Counted from the first letter of the stretch, positions 9,660 through 19,066 are shown. The stretch is DNA of 43,495 nt from Bacteroidota bacterium (GCA_009777815.1 WRLB01000005.1:1-43495), one strand, 5' to 3'. The notes: a model not told the origin generated them from the letters alone. Numbers and translations are program-made.

Positions 9660-9888
9660 CAAGTGAAAAGGACTTGAAATCAAGTGAAATCGACTTGAAA
9701 CAAGTCAAATTAACTTGAAAACAAGTGAAATCGACTTGAAACAAGTCAAATTAACTTGAAATCAAGTGGAAATCACTTGAAAACAAGTCAAATTAACTTG
9801 AAATCAAGTGGAAATCACTTGAAAAACTCCGACTTTCACTTGAAAAACTCCGACTTTTACCTGAAAAACTCCGACTTTTACCTGAAAA
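9660..9888. repeat. Second 20/21-bp tandem array with CAAGT...ACTTG arms
   Basis: Eleven units. The first eight are of the type CAAGTCAAATTAACTTGAAA, each with CAAGT near one end and ACTTG near the other. The last three are ACTCCGACTTTTACCTGAAAA. Variants alternate (AATTAACTTG, GAAATCACTTG), a sign of higher-order duplication. It ends 30 bp from the stop of the GlmU-like gene. Confidence 0.95.
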
Positions 9889-9917
9889 ATACCATAAATA
9901 AGTATTAAAAAACGTAA

Positions 9918-10739
9918 TTATTCTGTATTTACTTCGGCATTTAGTAATGATTTAGGAGATGTTGGAATAAGTTTAGTAGGATAGAATTTAGATATTACTA
10001 TTATTTTCTTTATTTCTTCTAATTGTTCTAATGTATTAACCCCTTGAATCTCTGTAAAAGGGGCTATTGTATTAGCAATTACGTTAAGATTTTCCTGCAA
10101 TCCAATAGATACTATATCTGTTAAATAGTATTCTGCTTGATTGTTATTGTTTTTTATTTTTTTTATAAGTGAAAATAATAGTTTTGCATCTACAAAATAT
10201 ATGCCTGTGTTTATTTCATATATTAGTCGTTCTAATTCTGTGGCATCTTTTTCTTCTACAATTCCGATGATGTTTTCATTAATGTCTCGTAATATACGAC
10301 CATAACCGAATGGATTAGTCGCTACAGAACTTAACACAGATAAATTTGATTTTGCACTGTTTTCAATAAAACCTAATAATGTTTCTGCACGCAATATAGG
10401 AACATCAGCAGATAATATTAATACCTTTCCTCCATAATTTGCAAAATTATTTTCACAGCATTGGACAGCATGACCTGTCCCTAATTGTTCTTCTTGTATA
10501 GCATATTCTATTGTTAGAGATTGATGTTCATTTGCAATAAAATCATTTATGTAAGATACTAATTTGTCTTTATAATGACCGACAACGATGCAAATTTTAT
10601 CAGGGTTTAAAGATATTGCTACATTCAACACATAATGAATTAAAGGCATTCCATTTAATTCGGTTAATGCCTTTGGCACATCAGGATTGTTCATTCTCTT
10701 ACCTAATCCTGCCGCTAAAATAATTATAGAAAAACTCAT
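9918..10739 (-). CDS. GlmU-like sugar-phosphate nucleotidyltransferase (pyrophosphorylase domain only)
   Basis: A 273-residue protein starting at the ATG at 10739 (MSFSIIILAAGLGKRM). The frame stays open 34 codons further, but that stretch is repeat-like and non-homologous. Motifs in order are LAAGLGKRM, PKAL, QLGTGHAV, SADVPIL, a YGRILRD loop, EEKDAT, NTGIYF and NNQAEYYLTD. These are the GlmU uridylyltransferase signatures for UTP plus GlcNAc-1-phosphate. GlmU normally continues with a left-handed beta-helix acetyltransferase of about 200 residues, which is absent. It may therefore act on GlcNAc-1-P alone or on another sugar phosphate. Confidence 0.8.
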   Translation of the reverse strand: MSFSIIILAAGLGKRMNNPDVPKALTELNGMPLIHYVLNVAISLNPDKICIVVGHYKDKLVSYINDFIANEHQSLTIEYAIQEEQLGTGHAVQCCENNFANYGGKVLILSADVPILRAETLLGFIENSAKSNLSVLSSVATNPFGYGRILRDINENIIGIVEEKDATELERLIYEINTGIYFVDAKLLFSLIKKIKNNNNQAEYYLTDIVSIGLQENLNVIANTIAPFTEIQGVNTLEQLEEIKKIIVISKFYPTKLIPTSPKSLLNAEVNTE

Positions 10740-10814
10740 AAATTTAAATACTTTTTTGCTTATATTACAACAAAATAATTTTATTTTTTTAATAATGGTA
10801 ACCCTTAAAAACGT

Positions 10815-10880
10815 CCTGCCCAACTTGTTTCGGAATCTCATAATTAAAATAAGGAAATGCCAAAGCGAGTTCGGAATGAC
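10815..10880. repeat. Dispersed intergenic repeat copy
   Basis: Carries CTTGTTTCGGAATCTCA, AAGGAAATGCCAAAG and CGAGTTCGGAATGAC, the same blocks as at 4661, 23824 and 31550. Confidence 0.7.
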
Positions 10881-10913
10881 ATTTTATATGTTCCTTATTT
10901 TAAATAAAAAAGT

Positions 10914-10921
10914 TATTTTTG
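10914..10921 (+). promoter_or_regulatory. Putative -7 promoter box TATTTTTG
   Basis: A TAnnTTTG match 29 bp upstream of the lipoprotein ATG at 10951. Confidence 0.5.
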
Positions 10922-10950
10922 TAGTTTATTATTTATTTAAGATATAAAAT

Positions 10951-11451
10951 ATGTTTAATTTTAATTTAAGATTAGTTTTGATAGCATTGGCTATCAGTTT
11001 AATGTTTGTTGCTTGCGGTGGCAATAAGCAACAAGAAAATGCCGAAGCAACTCCCGAAAATACAGGGCAGGAAACTTTTGTAGAAGAAAATATATCTGAT
11101 ACTAAAACTGTTGCAGGTTATATAGAACAGTTTGGTTTAACAGAAGACGACATTAAACCTGAAGGATTTGTTTCTTTTGAAGGACCTGATGGATGGTTAA
11201 TCAAAATTAACGCAAGTGAAAAACAATTTGACGATTGGTCAAAAAAAGTTTTTAACAAAATAAAAACAATATCAACTGATGGCAAAGTATACCAACAAGG
11301 TTATCCTGTTTTAGGTAAAGATGAAGCCGAATGGTCTACGGGAATACTAATGTTTCAATGGGCATATCCATATAATGAAAAAGTAGTAGAACTTGAAGTT
11401 CTTCCCGGCGATATTGCAACTGTTTATCGTATTGCATTGCATTTTCAGTAA
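10951..11451 (+). CDS. Small lipoprotein of unknown function
   Basis: A 166-residue protein with a clean lipoprotein signal: a basic/hydrophobic segment of about 20 residues ending in lipobox FVAC, Cys at 24, then GGNKQQENAEATPENTG as a flexible acidic linker. The mature domain (about residues 45-166) is a mixed alpha/beta stretch with IEQFGLTEDDIKPEGFVSF and ends in YRIALHFQ. I recognise no family. It is probably anchored in the outer or inner membrane. It is monocistronic, with its own promoter-like box and a downstream hairpin. Confidence 0.75.
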   Translation: MFNFNLRLVLIALAISLMFVACGGNKQQENAEATPENTGQETFVEENISDTKTVAGYIEQFGLTEDDIKPEGFVSFEGPDGWLIKINASEKQFDDWSKKVFNKIKTISTDGKVYQQGYPVLGKDEAEWSTGILMFQWAYPYNEKVVELEVLPGDIATVYRIALHFQ

Positions 11452-11490
11452 AATATAACATTAGAATAAAATAATTCTAAAACATTAATA

Positions 11491-11519
11491 CACGCAGAAC
11501 CTTAATATTTCTGCGTGTT
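11491..11519 (+). terminator. Hairpin after the lipoprotein gene (weak terminator)
   Basis: ACACGCAGAA is mirrored by TTCTGCGTGT, giving a 10-bp perfect stem with an 8-9 nt loop. Only a mixed T-rich tail follows, so termination is likely but not certain. Confidence 0.5.
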
Positions 11520-11615
11520 GTATGTATTTATAAATTAACATTTATTAGCAAGGTATGTATTCTTTTTACAAGAAAAATGTTATTTTGTAAGAAAATAATT
11601 TGATAAGAAAATAAA

Positions 11616-11831
11616 ATGGAAACATTAGAATTAGAAAAGTCAACAAGTAAAATTAACCCTCAACTAATTATTTCAAGCGATTATATTGATTTAAGTCAAT
11701 ATGAAACAATTCCTGCATTGGATGAAGCAATAAAAGATATTGAAGAAGGTCGTGTATCAGAGCCGATGACTATGGAAGAGTTTAGAGAATATTTAAAACG
11801 AATAAGATGGGAAGTAGAAAATGAAGTATAA
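11616..11831 (+). CDS. Putative antitoxin of YafQ-type module 2
   Basis: A 71-residue acidic protein (DEAIKDIEEGRVSEPMTMEEFREYLKRIRWEVENEV) whose stop overlaps the toxin start by 11 bp. The C-terminal acidic helix fits a RelB/DinJ-type toxin-wrapping segment. Apart from this generic helix it has little similarity to the antitoxin of module 1, although the toxins of the two modules are clearly paralogous. The call rests mainly on gene order. Confidence 0.65.
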   Translation: METLELEKSTSKINPQLIISSDYIDLSQYETIPALDEAIKDIEEGRVSEPMTMEEFREYLKRIRWEVENEV

Positions 11832-12096
11832 AGTTAAAACAACAAGAAATTTTGAAAAATGTATTAGGCGTTGTATTAAACGAGGACTTGATGAAAACTT
11901 ACTTTGGAATGTAGTAAATATGCTTGCAAATGGTCAGCAATTAGAACCTAAATACAAAGACCATAGATTACACGGAAAATATAAAGAATATAGAGAATGT
12001 CATATAGAAAATGATTGGCTTTTGATTTATAAAATAGAAAATGATAAACTTATTTTGACCTTAACAGATACAGGAACTCATAGCGACTTGTTTTAG
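11821..12096 (+). CDS. YafQ-type mRNA interferase toxin 2 (RelE superfamily)
   Basis: At 91 residues it matches the length of the paralogue at 1986-2261. It shares the core KYKDHRLHGKYKEYRECHIENDW and ends THSDLF. H48, H61, D65, H87 and F91 are all retained, so the toxin should be active. The first 40 residues differ strongly from module 1, while the RNA-binding core YRECHIENDWLLIYK is identical. Ribosome-dependent mRNA cleavage is expected by homology. Confidence 0.85.
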   Translation: MKYKVKTTRNFEKCIRRCIKRGLDENLLWNVVNMLANGQQLEPKYKDHRLHGKYKEYRECHIENDWLLIYKIENDKLILTLTDTGTHSDLF

Positions 12097-12119
12097 ATAG
12101 TAATTTATAAAAAAATAGT

Positions 12120-12127
12120 TATATTTG
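12120..12127 (+). promoter_or_regulatory. Putative -7 promoter box TATATTTG
   Basis: A TAnnTTTG match 22 bp upstream of the speA ATG and just after the toxin stop, so speA is probably transcribed separately from the toxin module. Confidence 0.5.
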
Positions 12128-12149
12128 CAAAAATAATATAAGCATCATT

Positions 12150-14039
12150 ATGAGAAAATGGTCTGTAGATGATTCAGCCGAACTATATAATATAAAAGGA
12201 TGGGGAATCGGATATTTTGATATTAATCAAAAAGGAAATGTCGTAGTTACTCCGCAAAAAAAAGGCGAAGGAGTAGAACTACTCGAAATTATTGATGAGT
12301 TGCAAATCAAAGATGTTTCTTTGCCTGTTTTACTTCGCTTCCCTGATATTATAGACGATAGAATAGAAACTATTTCTAAATGTTTCAAACTTGCTGCAAA
12401 AGAATATGATTTTAACGCTGAAACATTTATTATCTATCCGATAAAAGTAAACCAGATGCGTCCCGTTGTAGAAGAGATAATAGACCACGGAAAGAAGTTT
12501 AATATCGGATTAGAAGCAGGTTCTAAACCCGAACTCCACGCCGTTCTTGCTATATCTACATTAGATTCACTTATAATTTGTAATGGATATAAAGATGATG
12601 ATTATATTGAATTAGCATTATTAGCACAAAAAATGGGCAAGCAAATCTACCTCGTTGTAGAAAAAATGAACGAATTGCAACGGATTATCAAACTATCTAA
12701 AAGTATAAACGTTAAACCTAACATTGGTATAAGAATAAAACTTGCAACATCAGGTAGCGGAAAATGGGAAGATAGCGGTGGCGATAAAAGTAAATTTGGT
12801 CTTACTTCAAGCGAACTATTAGAAGCAATAGAAGTATTAGAAAAAAACAAAATTAAAGATTGTTTGAAACTTATTCATTTTCATATAGGAAGTCAAGTAA
12901 CAAATATTCGCAAAATAAAAACCGCTTTTAGAGAAGCATCACATTTTTATGTGCAACTTTATAAACTTGGTTGCAATGTAGAATATGTTGATATAGGTGG
13001 CGGATTAGGTGTTGATTATGAAGGAACACGCACATCAAATAGTTCATCTTCTACAAATTATTCTATCCAAGAATATGTAAACGATGCGATAGCAAATATA
13101 GTTGATGCAGCAGATAAAAATGAGATACCACATCCAAATATAATTAGTGAAAGTGGTCGTTCATTGGCGGCACATCATTCTGTTTTAGTGTTTAATGTGC
13201 TTGAAGCAAATAGTTTATCTAAAATGGATGATGATTTTGAAATTAAAGAAGAACATCACGAACTTGTTCAAGAACTATATGAAATATGGGATAATATTTC
13301 AGTTAATCGTATTATGGAGTTATGGCACGATGCACAGCAAATTAGAGAAGAGTCGTTAGAACGCTTTTCGCTTGGTGTATTAGACCTTGAGTCCCGTGCA
13401 TTAGTAGAGAAAATATTTTGGTCTATTGCTTCTGAAATTAGTTCTATACTTGGAAATGTTAAGCATCCTGCAGAAGAATGTAAACAGATACGAAAATTAT
13501 TAACAGATAAATATTTTTGCAACTTTTCTTTGTTTCAATCCCTTCCTGATTCTTGGGCTATAGACCATTTATTTCCTATAATACCTATTCATCGGCTAAA
13601 TGAAAAACCGACTGCAATGGTAACATTACAAGACATTACTTGTGATTCGGATGGCAAGATAGAGCAGTTTATATCTACTACAAACTCGCCATCTTCATTG
13701 CCTGCACATACTTTTAATCCTGACAATCCGTATTATATTGGAGTATTTTTAGTTGGTGCATATCAGGAAATACTTGGTGATTTGCATAATTTATTCGGCG
13801 ACACAAATGCGGTTCATATAAATGTAACAGAAAAAGGATATGATATAGTGCAAGTAATAGATGGCGAAACAATTGCAGAAGTTTTAGAATATGTTCAATA
13901 CAAACCGAAAAAATTAGTTCGCGATGTTGAATCGTGGGTCACATCTTGCATTAAATCAGGTAAAATTACCACAAAAGAAGGAAAAGAATTCTTATCTATT
14001 TATCGTTCAGGTCTATTCGGTTATACCTATTTAGAATAA
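12150..14039 (+). CDS. speA: Biosynthetic arginine decarboxylase
   Basis: A 629-residue PLP enzyme converting arginine to agmatine plus CO2, the first step of the agmatine route to polyamines. It starts WSVDDSAELYNIKGWGIGYFDIN, typical of SpeA. The PLP lysine is K99 in YPIKVNQ. The barrel continues with GLEAGSKPEL, FHIGSQ and VDIGGGLGVDYEG. The C-terminal beta domain contains LFPIIPIHRLNEKP and ends SIYRSGLFGYTYLE. Length and motif order match the bacterial family and no disruption is seen. No other polyamine gene is next to it. Confidence 0.96.
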   Translation: MRKWSVDDSAELYNIKGWGIGYFDINQKGNVVVTPQKKGEGVELLEIIDELQIKDVSLPVLLRFPDIIDDRIETISKCFKLAAKEYDFNAETFIIYPIKVNQMRPVVEEIIDHGKKFNIGLEAGSKPELHAVLAISTLDSLIICNGYKDDDYIELALLAQKMGKQIYLVVEKMNELQRIIKLSKSINVKPNIGIRIKLATSGSGKWEDSGGDKSKFGLTSSELLEAIEVLEKNKIKDCLKLIHFHIGSQVTNIRKIKTAFREASHFYVQLYKLGCNVEYVDIGGGLGVDYEGTRTSNSSSSTNYSIQEYVNDAIANIVDAADKNEIPHPNIISESGRSLAAHHSVLVFNVLEANSLSKMDDDFEIKEEHHELVQELYEIWDNISVNRIMELWHDAQQIREESLERFSLGVLDLESRALVEKIFWSIASEISSILGNVKHPAEECKQIRKLLTDKYFCNFSLFQSLPDSWAIDHLFPIIPIHRLNEKPTAMVTLQDITCDSDGKIEQFISTTNSPSSLPAHTFNPDNPYYIGVFLVGAYQEILGDLHNLFGDTNAVHINVTEKGYDIVQVIDGETIAEVLEYVQYKPKKLVRDVESWVTSCIKSGKITTKEGKEFLSIYRSGLFGYTYLE

Positions 14040-14049
14040 GAATAAAGAG

Positions 14050-14094
14050 TAAGTTAAAATAAAGAGATGCTGAAATAAGTGCAGTATAACAGGT
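14050..14094. repeat. Dispersed intergenic repeat fragment
   Basis: AAAATAAAGAGATGCTGAAATAAGTGCAGTATAAC is a shortened copy of the family found at 23996-24033 and elsewhere. Confidence 0.6.
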
Positions 14095-14111
14095 TTTTCT
14101 CTCCACTAAAC

Positions 14112-14153
14112 AAACAACCTCCCCTACAAAAGTAAGGAAGGTCGTTCTTTTAA
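14112..14153 (-). terminator. Terminator for the large surface-protein gene
   Basis: A 15-bp stem around a 4-nt loop. On the minus strand every position pairs if G-U is allowed, whereas on the plus strand three positions would be A-C or C-A mismatches. A T-rich tail follows on the minus strand, 15 bp past the stop at 14168. Confidence 0.75.
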
Positions 14154-14167
14154 AAAAGAAGGATGAA

Positions 14168-17100
14168 TTATCTTTCTATCATTAGTTTTTCTATGCGGCT
14201 ATTGTTGCCGATAGTAACTTTAACATAATAACTGCCCGATGGCAATTTAGATACATCAATTTCTTTATCCCATAATCCTTGAAGCAAAAATTCATCGTTT
14301 ATTTGCATAATGTTATTGCCCGTTAAATCGTGCAAAGAAATTACTACCACAGCGTCTTCTAACAAATCTAATGACATTGTAAAATGTTTAGAAGTTGGAT
14401 TCGGCGACAAAATAAATGATGAAACTTCAGGTAGTTCTGTAATACCAACATAATCAAATTCAGCAACAATACTAGTATCAGATTTAATAAAAAATTCTAA
14501 AATTGGATTTTCTGTTATTACTTCTGAACCACTACTCCAATGTATGAATTCCCATTCATCGTTTGGAATTGCTTCTAATTTAATTAGATCATTAAACGCA
14601 TACGAACCTATAGACGATGATTCTGCAGTAAAATATCCTGCACTCTCGTTTGGATAAATACTTCTATTAAAATAATACTCATTTGAAAAATACGCTCTTA
14701 AAGTTGTATCTTGCGTAACAATAATTGACTCTGTTGGATTGTTAGAAAGTATTGAGTTGTCGTCTCGGCGCCAGTTTATAAATCTAAAGCCATTATCTGT
14801 ATTAGGTTCTGCAATTATTGTGGCTTCATCATCAGGGAAATAAGCACCCGCACCTATTAATTCGCCACCATTTTCAGGCACAGACAACAAAGTAACAATA
14901 TATACAAGAACACTATCGGGAACAAAATTAGCAGTAAAAGAAGATGTTTTAGATACTTCAAATTTAAAATTTGTTAGTGGTGACAAAGTTACAATTTTAC
15001 CTGTTTCGTCTTCTGTCCAACTTATAAATCTATATCCCTCATTCATAACAAAATCTATTTCTGTTGTAGCAAATGGCATACAAGGAAATGCACCATCACC
15101 TATAAACTCTGCTACTGCTTCAGGTATGTTTGCGTTTAAATAAACATATCTATCTGATTCAGTATAATGGGCAACAATATGAGTGTCACAAGTTAATGTT
15201 AATACAAATTCAGGATCCGTTGAGATAGTAGTAGTTGGGTCGTCAAAGGAAGTCCATTTTACAAAATGGAAGCAAGTATCATAACCTTTAGTATCAAGTT
15301 TAACAGGTGTTAAATAAACAAATCTCGCCGAATCGCTAATGGTATCATTGATATTTGCTAATCCATAACTATGATGTTCTACAGAAATTTTTATTTGAAA
15401 TGTATCTATTTCAAAGTGAGCAGTAAGTTGTCTATCTTCTAAAATTTCTATATAATTGTGTTCGGTTTCAGAAAATATTTCATCAATTTCACCGCTGTCG
15501 TCAGTCCATTTTACAAAATGATAACCATAATTTGGGACAGCCCAGAACATTGCATTATAGCCATAGGCGTATAATCCTGTTCCCATAACGGAACCCATAT
15601 AATCTGGCGAAGCACTTAAAGTTAGCCAAAACGAATCTATAGCAAAATGTGCCCTAAGTGTAATATTGCTTGTGACTAATATAGAATCTTTAGCACTATA
15701 AGAAATTATATTTCCTGAAGGAAGTGCTTCCCAATACATAAAAGTATAGTATGGATTTGGGTCTGCAGTATATATTACTCTCGTATTATGCAAATACATA
15801 CCTGTGCCTGTAACTACGCCACCTACAGAAGGTTCTGCTTCTACTATTAAATCATAATACTGCTCATTAGGAACGCTAAGAATCCATATCGGAAGTAATT
15901 TGCGAGCATCACCTTTAGAACACATAATAGTATCTAATCCTGTAAGATTTAATTTAGCATTTCCGCTTGTAAAAGCAATTTTACTATTTCGCGAAGTCCA
16001 ATCAACACCATTTGACATACTTACAGAAAAATGCTTGTTTATAGAGTTTCTAAGATTCTCTTCATCAAGTATAGCAGGCGAACTTGCTACTTGAGCATAA
16101 ATGTTGGTAGATAATGCAGAAATAATAGGATAATTACCGTCAGAAAAACTCCATATATTTTTAGGACTTATGGCGGCACCTAATTCACTTCCTATCATTT
16201 CGGAGGTATTTCTGCCTTCTGCTTGTCCTGTAACATCTGCATCAGAAAGACCTCCCCAGAAAGTAAATTGCTTATCATAATAGCATTGCAGTATTGTTGC
16301 ATCAGGACTATTAATTTTAGCACCAACGATACCACCCGTAGTAGGAGGATCCGCTCCTTCAACAACGCCGACATTTAAACAATAGGTTGTTTGAGAAGGT
16401 ACTGGAGGAGGAAGAGGGTCGGGAGGCTTAGGAGGCGGGTCACCTGGATATACTGATTGATATCCACAAATGCCTCCTACTTTAGAACCACCGTTTACTT
16501 GTCCTGCATTCATACAGTAATCTACTTTTCCACCACAAGTATTAAAGCCTGCAATTCCGCCCGTGTGCGTTGTTCCTGAAACGGTGCCAAGATTAATACA
16601 CCTTTCTATTATAAAATTGTTTATGCTAATAATTCCACCAGCATAATGAGGAGCATTAATGCTGCCTACATTAACAGAGTTAGCAATCAAACCACCTTGG
16701 TTAAAACAACACATTCCACCAGCACCATAAAAAACTGATGTACCAGTTATAATTCCGTAATTAATGCAATTAGTAATTGCAGGGTATGGATCCTGGGGAA
16801 CATTTAATAAACCAACTATACCTCCAGCACCGGCTCCAGTTACACTTCCACTATCTTTACAATTACTAATAGAAATGTTTTCTGATGTATTAATTTTAAG
16901 GAATGTTCCTGCAATTCCGCCGACTTCATATGATTCGGAACCTAAAATTGTTGCTGAATTGGTGCAATTGTCTATGTTTCCGTCTACTAATACACCAACA
17001 ATTCCGCCGAGTGGACTACCCATCAGGCCACCAGTAACAGACCCCTGAACAGTTAAATTTTTTACGCTTCCATTAACTACTTGCGAAAAAAGTCCTGCGG

Positions 17101-17449
17101 GCAAGTAACCTGCGTTATTGATATTAAGGTATATTTTTTTACCATTTCCATCAAAATGTCCTTGAAACATATTTGCATTTGGTGATGGACTATATATCCC
17201 TATTATTTTGGTCCAAGGACCAGATAAATTACCAATATCTACCATTAACCTGAAATATTTGCCGGCTGTCCAGTTAGATTCGGTTTCTACATACTTTACT
17301 AAAGTGTCCATATCTGCCCTTGATAACAGCAAGTATGGACTGGCGGATGTTCCACCGCCTGTGAATTGTGCTAATGACGGAATATTAGCACAAAGAACTA
17401 CAATTAAAGTAGCAATCAAAATGTTAAAATGTTTTTTGAATATTAACAT
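14168..17449 (-). CDS. Large secreted surface protein with GLUG and InlB-type repeats and type IX sorting domain
   Basis: A 1093-residue protein with a signal peptide at residues 1-27 (ending SLAQ). Residues about 95-340 carry GLUG-like repeats (GGIVGVLVDGNIDNCTN, GGIAGFNTCGGKVDYCMN). A Pro-rich insert (PPPKPPDPLPPPVP) lies near 345. From about 560 to 1000 there are at least five divergent InlB B-type repeats (VVTGTGMY...YTFMYWEA, SVMGTGLY...YHFVKWTD, ELIGAGAY...FRFINWRR). The last ~80 residues (FILSPNPTSKHFTMSL to KLMIER) are a type IX secretion C-terminal domain. Expected at the cell surface or released, perhaps as an adhesin; that role is inference. Confidence 0.85.
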   Translation of the reverse strand: MLIFKKHFNILIATLIVVLCANIPSLAQFTGGGTSASPYLLLSRADMDTLVKYVETESNWTAGKYFRLMVDIGNLSGPWTKIIGIYSPSPNANMFQGHFDGNGKKIYLNINNAGYLPAGLFSQVVNGSVKNLTVQGSVTGGLMGSPLGGIVGVLVDGNIDNCTNSATILGSESYEVGGIAGTFLKINTSENISISNCKDSGSVTGAGAGGIVGLLNVPQDPYPAITNCINYGIITGTSVFYGAGGMCCFNQGGLIANSVNVGSINAPHYAGGIISINNFIIERCINLGTVSGTTHTGGIAGFNTCGGKVDYCMNAGQVNGGSKVGGICGYQSVYPGDPPPKPPDPLPPPVPSQTTYCLNVGVVEGADPPTTGGIVGAKINSPDATILQCYYDKQFTFWGGLSDADVTGQAEGRNTSEMIGSELGAAISPKNIWSFSDGNYPIISALSTNIYAQVASSPAILDEENLRNSINKHFSVSMSNGVDWTSRNSKIAFTSGNAKLNLTGLDTIMCSKGDARKLLPIWILSVPNEQYYDLIVEAEPSVGGVVTGTGMYLHNTRVIYTADPNPYYTFMYWEALPSGNIISYSAKDSILVTSNITLRAHFAIDSFWLTLSASPDYMGSVMGTGLYAYGYNAMFWAVPNYGYHFVKWTDDSGEIDEIFSETEHNYIEILEDRQLTAHFEIDTFQIKISVEHHSYGLANINDTISDSARFVYLTPVKLDTKGYDTCFHFVKWTSFDDPTTTISTDPEFVLTLTCDTHIVAHYTESDRYVYLNANIPEAVAEFIGDGAFPCMPFATTEIDFVMNEGYRFISWTEDETGKIVTLSPLTNFKFEVSKTSSFTANFVPDSVLVYIVTLLSVPENGGELIGAGAYFPDDEATIIAEPNTDNGFRFINWRRDDNSILSNNPTESIIVTQDTTLRAYFSNEYYFNRSIYPNESAGYFTAESSSIGSYAFNDLIKLEAIPNDEWEFIHWSSGSEVITENPILEFFIKSDTSIVAEFDYVGITELPEVSSFILSPNPTSKHFTMSLDLLEDAVVVISLHDLTGNNIMQINDEFLLQGLWDKEIDVSKLPSGSYYVKVTIGNNSRIEKLMIER

Positions 17450-17491
17450 ATCAAACCTTTTATATTATTATTAAATTTCTTAATTAAATTA

Positions 17492-17499
17492 CAAAAATA
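17492..17499 (-). promoter_or_regulatory. Putative -7 promoter box TATTTTTG
   Basis: A minus-strand match 42 bp before the surface-protein ATG. Confidence 0.5.
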
Positions 17500-17585
17500 A
17501 GATTTTTTATGAAAATATTCTTTGTTTCTATAAGTTGTTATTTTAACTATTTTTTTCAATATGTAGATTATTAAACATTTTTTAT

Positions 17586-17593
17586 TATATTTG
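17586..17593 (+). promoter_or_regulatory. Putative -7 promoter box TATATTTG
   Basis: A plus-strand match 42 bp before the ATG of the sigma-54 regulator. Diverges from the box at 17492. Confidence 0.5.
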
Positions 17594-17635
17594 TAAAATA
17601 AATTTCGTTCTATAACTAATAATTCGTATAAATAT

Positions 17636-19066
17636 ATGAAAAGTAATAAAAATATTGTCGTCATCGAAGATGACCCATTGGTAAATGATACTATTACAGG
17701 TATTTTAGATGAAAAATATGAAAATATTATTACATTCACCGATGCCGCCGAAGCAATAGAAAAATTGTATACTATCAATCCTGATTTGATTCTGCTTGAT
17801 ATATTCCTTGGATATCACAATGGTATAGAAATACTCGAACAACTTAATAGAGAAGGATGGAAAAAACCCGTCATTATGATGACCGCCTACTCCGATGTTA
17901 AACTTGCTGTTAAAGCAATGAAACTCGGTGCAAAAGATTTTATTGTGAAGCCGCTTGATTTAGAACAATTAGAAATGGTAGTTGCTACTGAATTAAAGAA
18001 CGCAGAAAATGAAACTTTTGTTGAAATAATGAAAGAAACTAATGCGTTCCCTATAATCAAAGCAAGCAACATAATAGGCGAATCCGAAGGTATGCAAAAA
18101 GCAATGAGAATGGCTAAAATATTAGCAAATGCCGATGACACAACTGTCCTAATTACAGGCGAATCAGGCACTGGAAAAGAACTAATGGCACAATATATCC
18201 ATAATAATTCTGCAAGAGCCAAAGCACCATTTATTGCTATTAACTGCGGTAGTATTCCGAAAGATTTAGCAGAGAACGAGTTATTTGGGCATGAAAAAGG
18301 TGCTTTTACGGGGGCTACTTCCGAAAAAGAAGGTAAAAAAGGAAAGTTTGAACAAGCACAGCACGGAACTATATTGCTTGACGAAATAGGCGAGTTAAGT
18401 TTAGAATTGCAAGTAAAATTGCTACGAGTCCTGCAGGAAAGGAAGTTTTATCGCCTCGGCGGCTCTAAAGAAGTGGCTATTGATGTTAGAGTTATCGCCG
18501 CAACAAATAAGAACCTTGAAACAGAAATTGATAACGGCACATTCCGAGATGATTTGTATTGGCGGCTTAATGTTGCAAATATCCCGCTACCGCCCCTTCG
18601 CGAGCGAGGTGAAGACATTATTACGCTTGCTTCGGCTTTTCTTATTGAATTCGGCAAGAAATTCGGTCGCAATATCAAAGGTTTCTCCACCGATGCCGCT
18701 AATATCCTTATGTCGCATAGTTGGAAAGGAAATATCAGAGAATTAAGAAATGTTATTGAAAGAATCGTCCTGTTGCACGAAAATAATAAGATTATACAAA
18801 AAGAAGAGTTGGCTTTCATTAAATCGCCTACGCACGTGCAAACAAGCAAAACTACAAGCATTGAGATACCCGATAGAGGACATTACTTGCAAATATCTAA
18901 AAATGGTGCAAAAATGAGCGATGTCGTAAAAGATTTAATTATCAAAACATTGAAACTGACGGGCGGAAATCAAGTTGCGGCTACTAAACTTTTAGACACC
19001 ACCCGCGCCCGATTACGGTATAAAATAGAACAATATGGCATAATTACCGAAAAAGTTGTAGAATAA
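17636..19066 (+). CDS. Sigma-54-dependent response regulator (NtrC family)
   Basis: A 476-residue protein with three domains. The receiver covers residues 1-120, with acidic EDD at 11-13, phospho-acceptor D55 in LILLDIF, MMTAYSD and VKPLD. The AAA+ sigma-54 activation domain covers about 145-385, with Walker A GESGTGKE at 175, ELFGHEKGAFTGA that contacts sigma-54, and Walker B ILLDEIGEL. The C-terminal Fis-type helix-turn-helix covers about 435-473 (GGNQVAATKLLDTTRARLRYKIEQYGI). It should drive ATP-dependent open-complex formation at sigma-54 promoters after phosphorylation. No histidine kinase gene is adjacent, so partner and regulon are unknown. Confidence 0.95.
   Translation: MKSNKNIVVIEDDPLVNDTITGILDEKYENIITFTDAAEAIEKLYTINPDLILLDIFLGYHNGIEILEQLNREGWKKPVIMMTAYSDVKLAVKAMKLGAKDFIVKPLDLEQLEMVVATELKNAENETFVEIMKETNAFPIIKASNIIGESEGMQKAMRMAKILANADDTTVLITGESGTGKELMAQYIHNNSARAKAPFIAINCGSIPKDLAENELFGHEKGAFTGATSEKEGKKGKFEQAQHGTILLDEIGELSLELQVKLLRVLQERKFYRLGGSKEVAIDVRVIAATNKNLETEIDNGTFRDDLYWRLNVANIPLPPLRERGEDIITLASAFLIEFGKKFGRNIKGFSTDAANILMSHSWKGNIRELRNVIERIVLLHENNKIIQKEELAFIKSPTHVQTSKTTSIEIPDRGHYLQISKNGAKMSDVVKDLIIKTLKLTGGNQVAATKLLDTTRARLRYKIEQYGIITEKVVE

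Noticed and set aside
10740-10841. N-terminal extension of 34 residues on the GlmU-like protein
   Set aside because: The extension overlaps a dispersed repeat and has no homology-like features. The ATG at 10739 begins the canonical MSFSIIILAAGLG.
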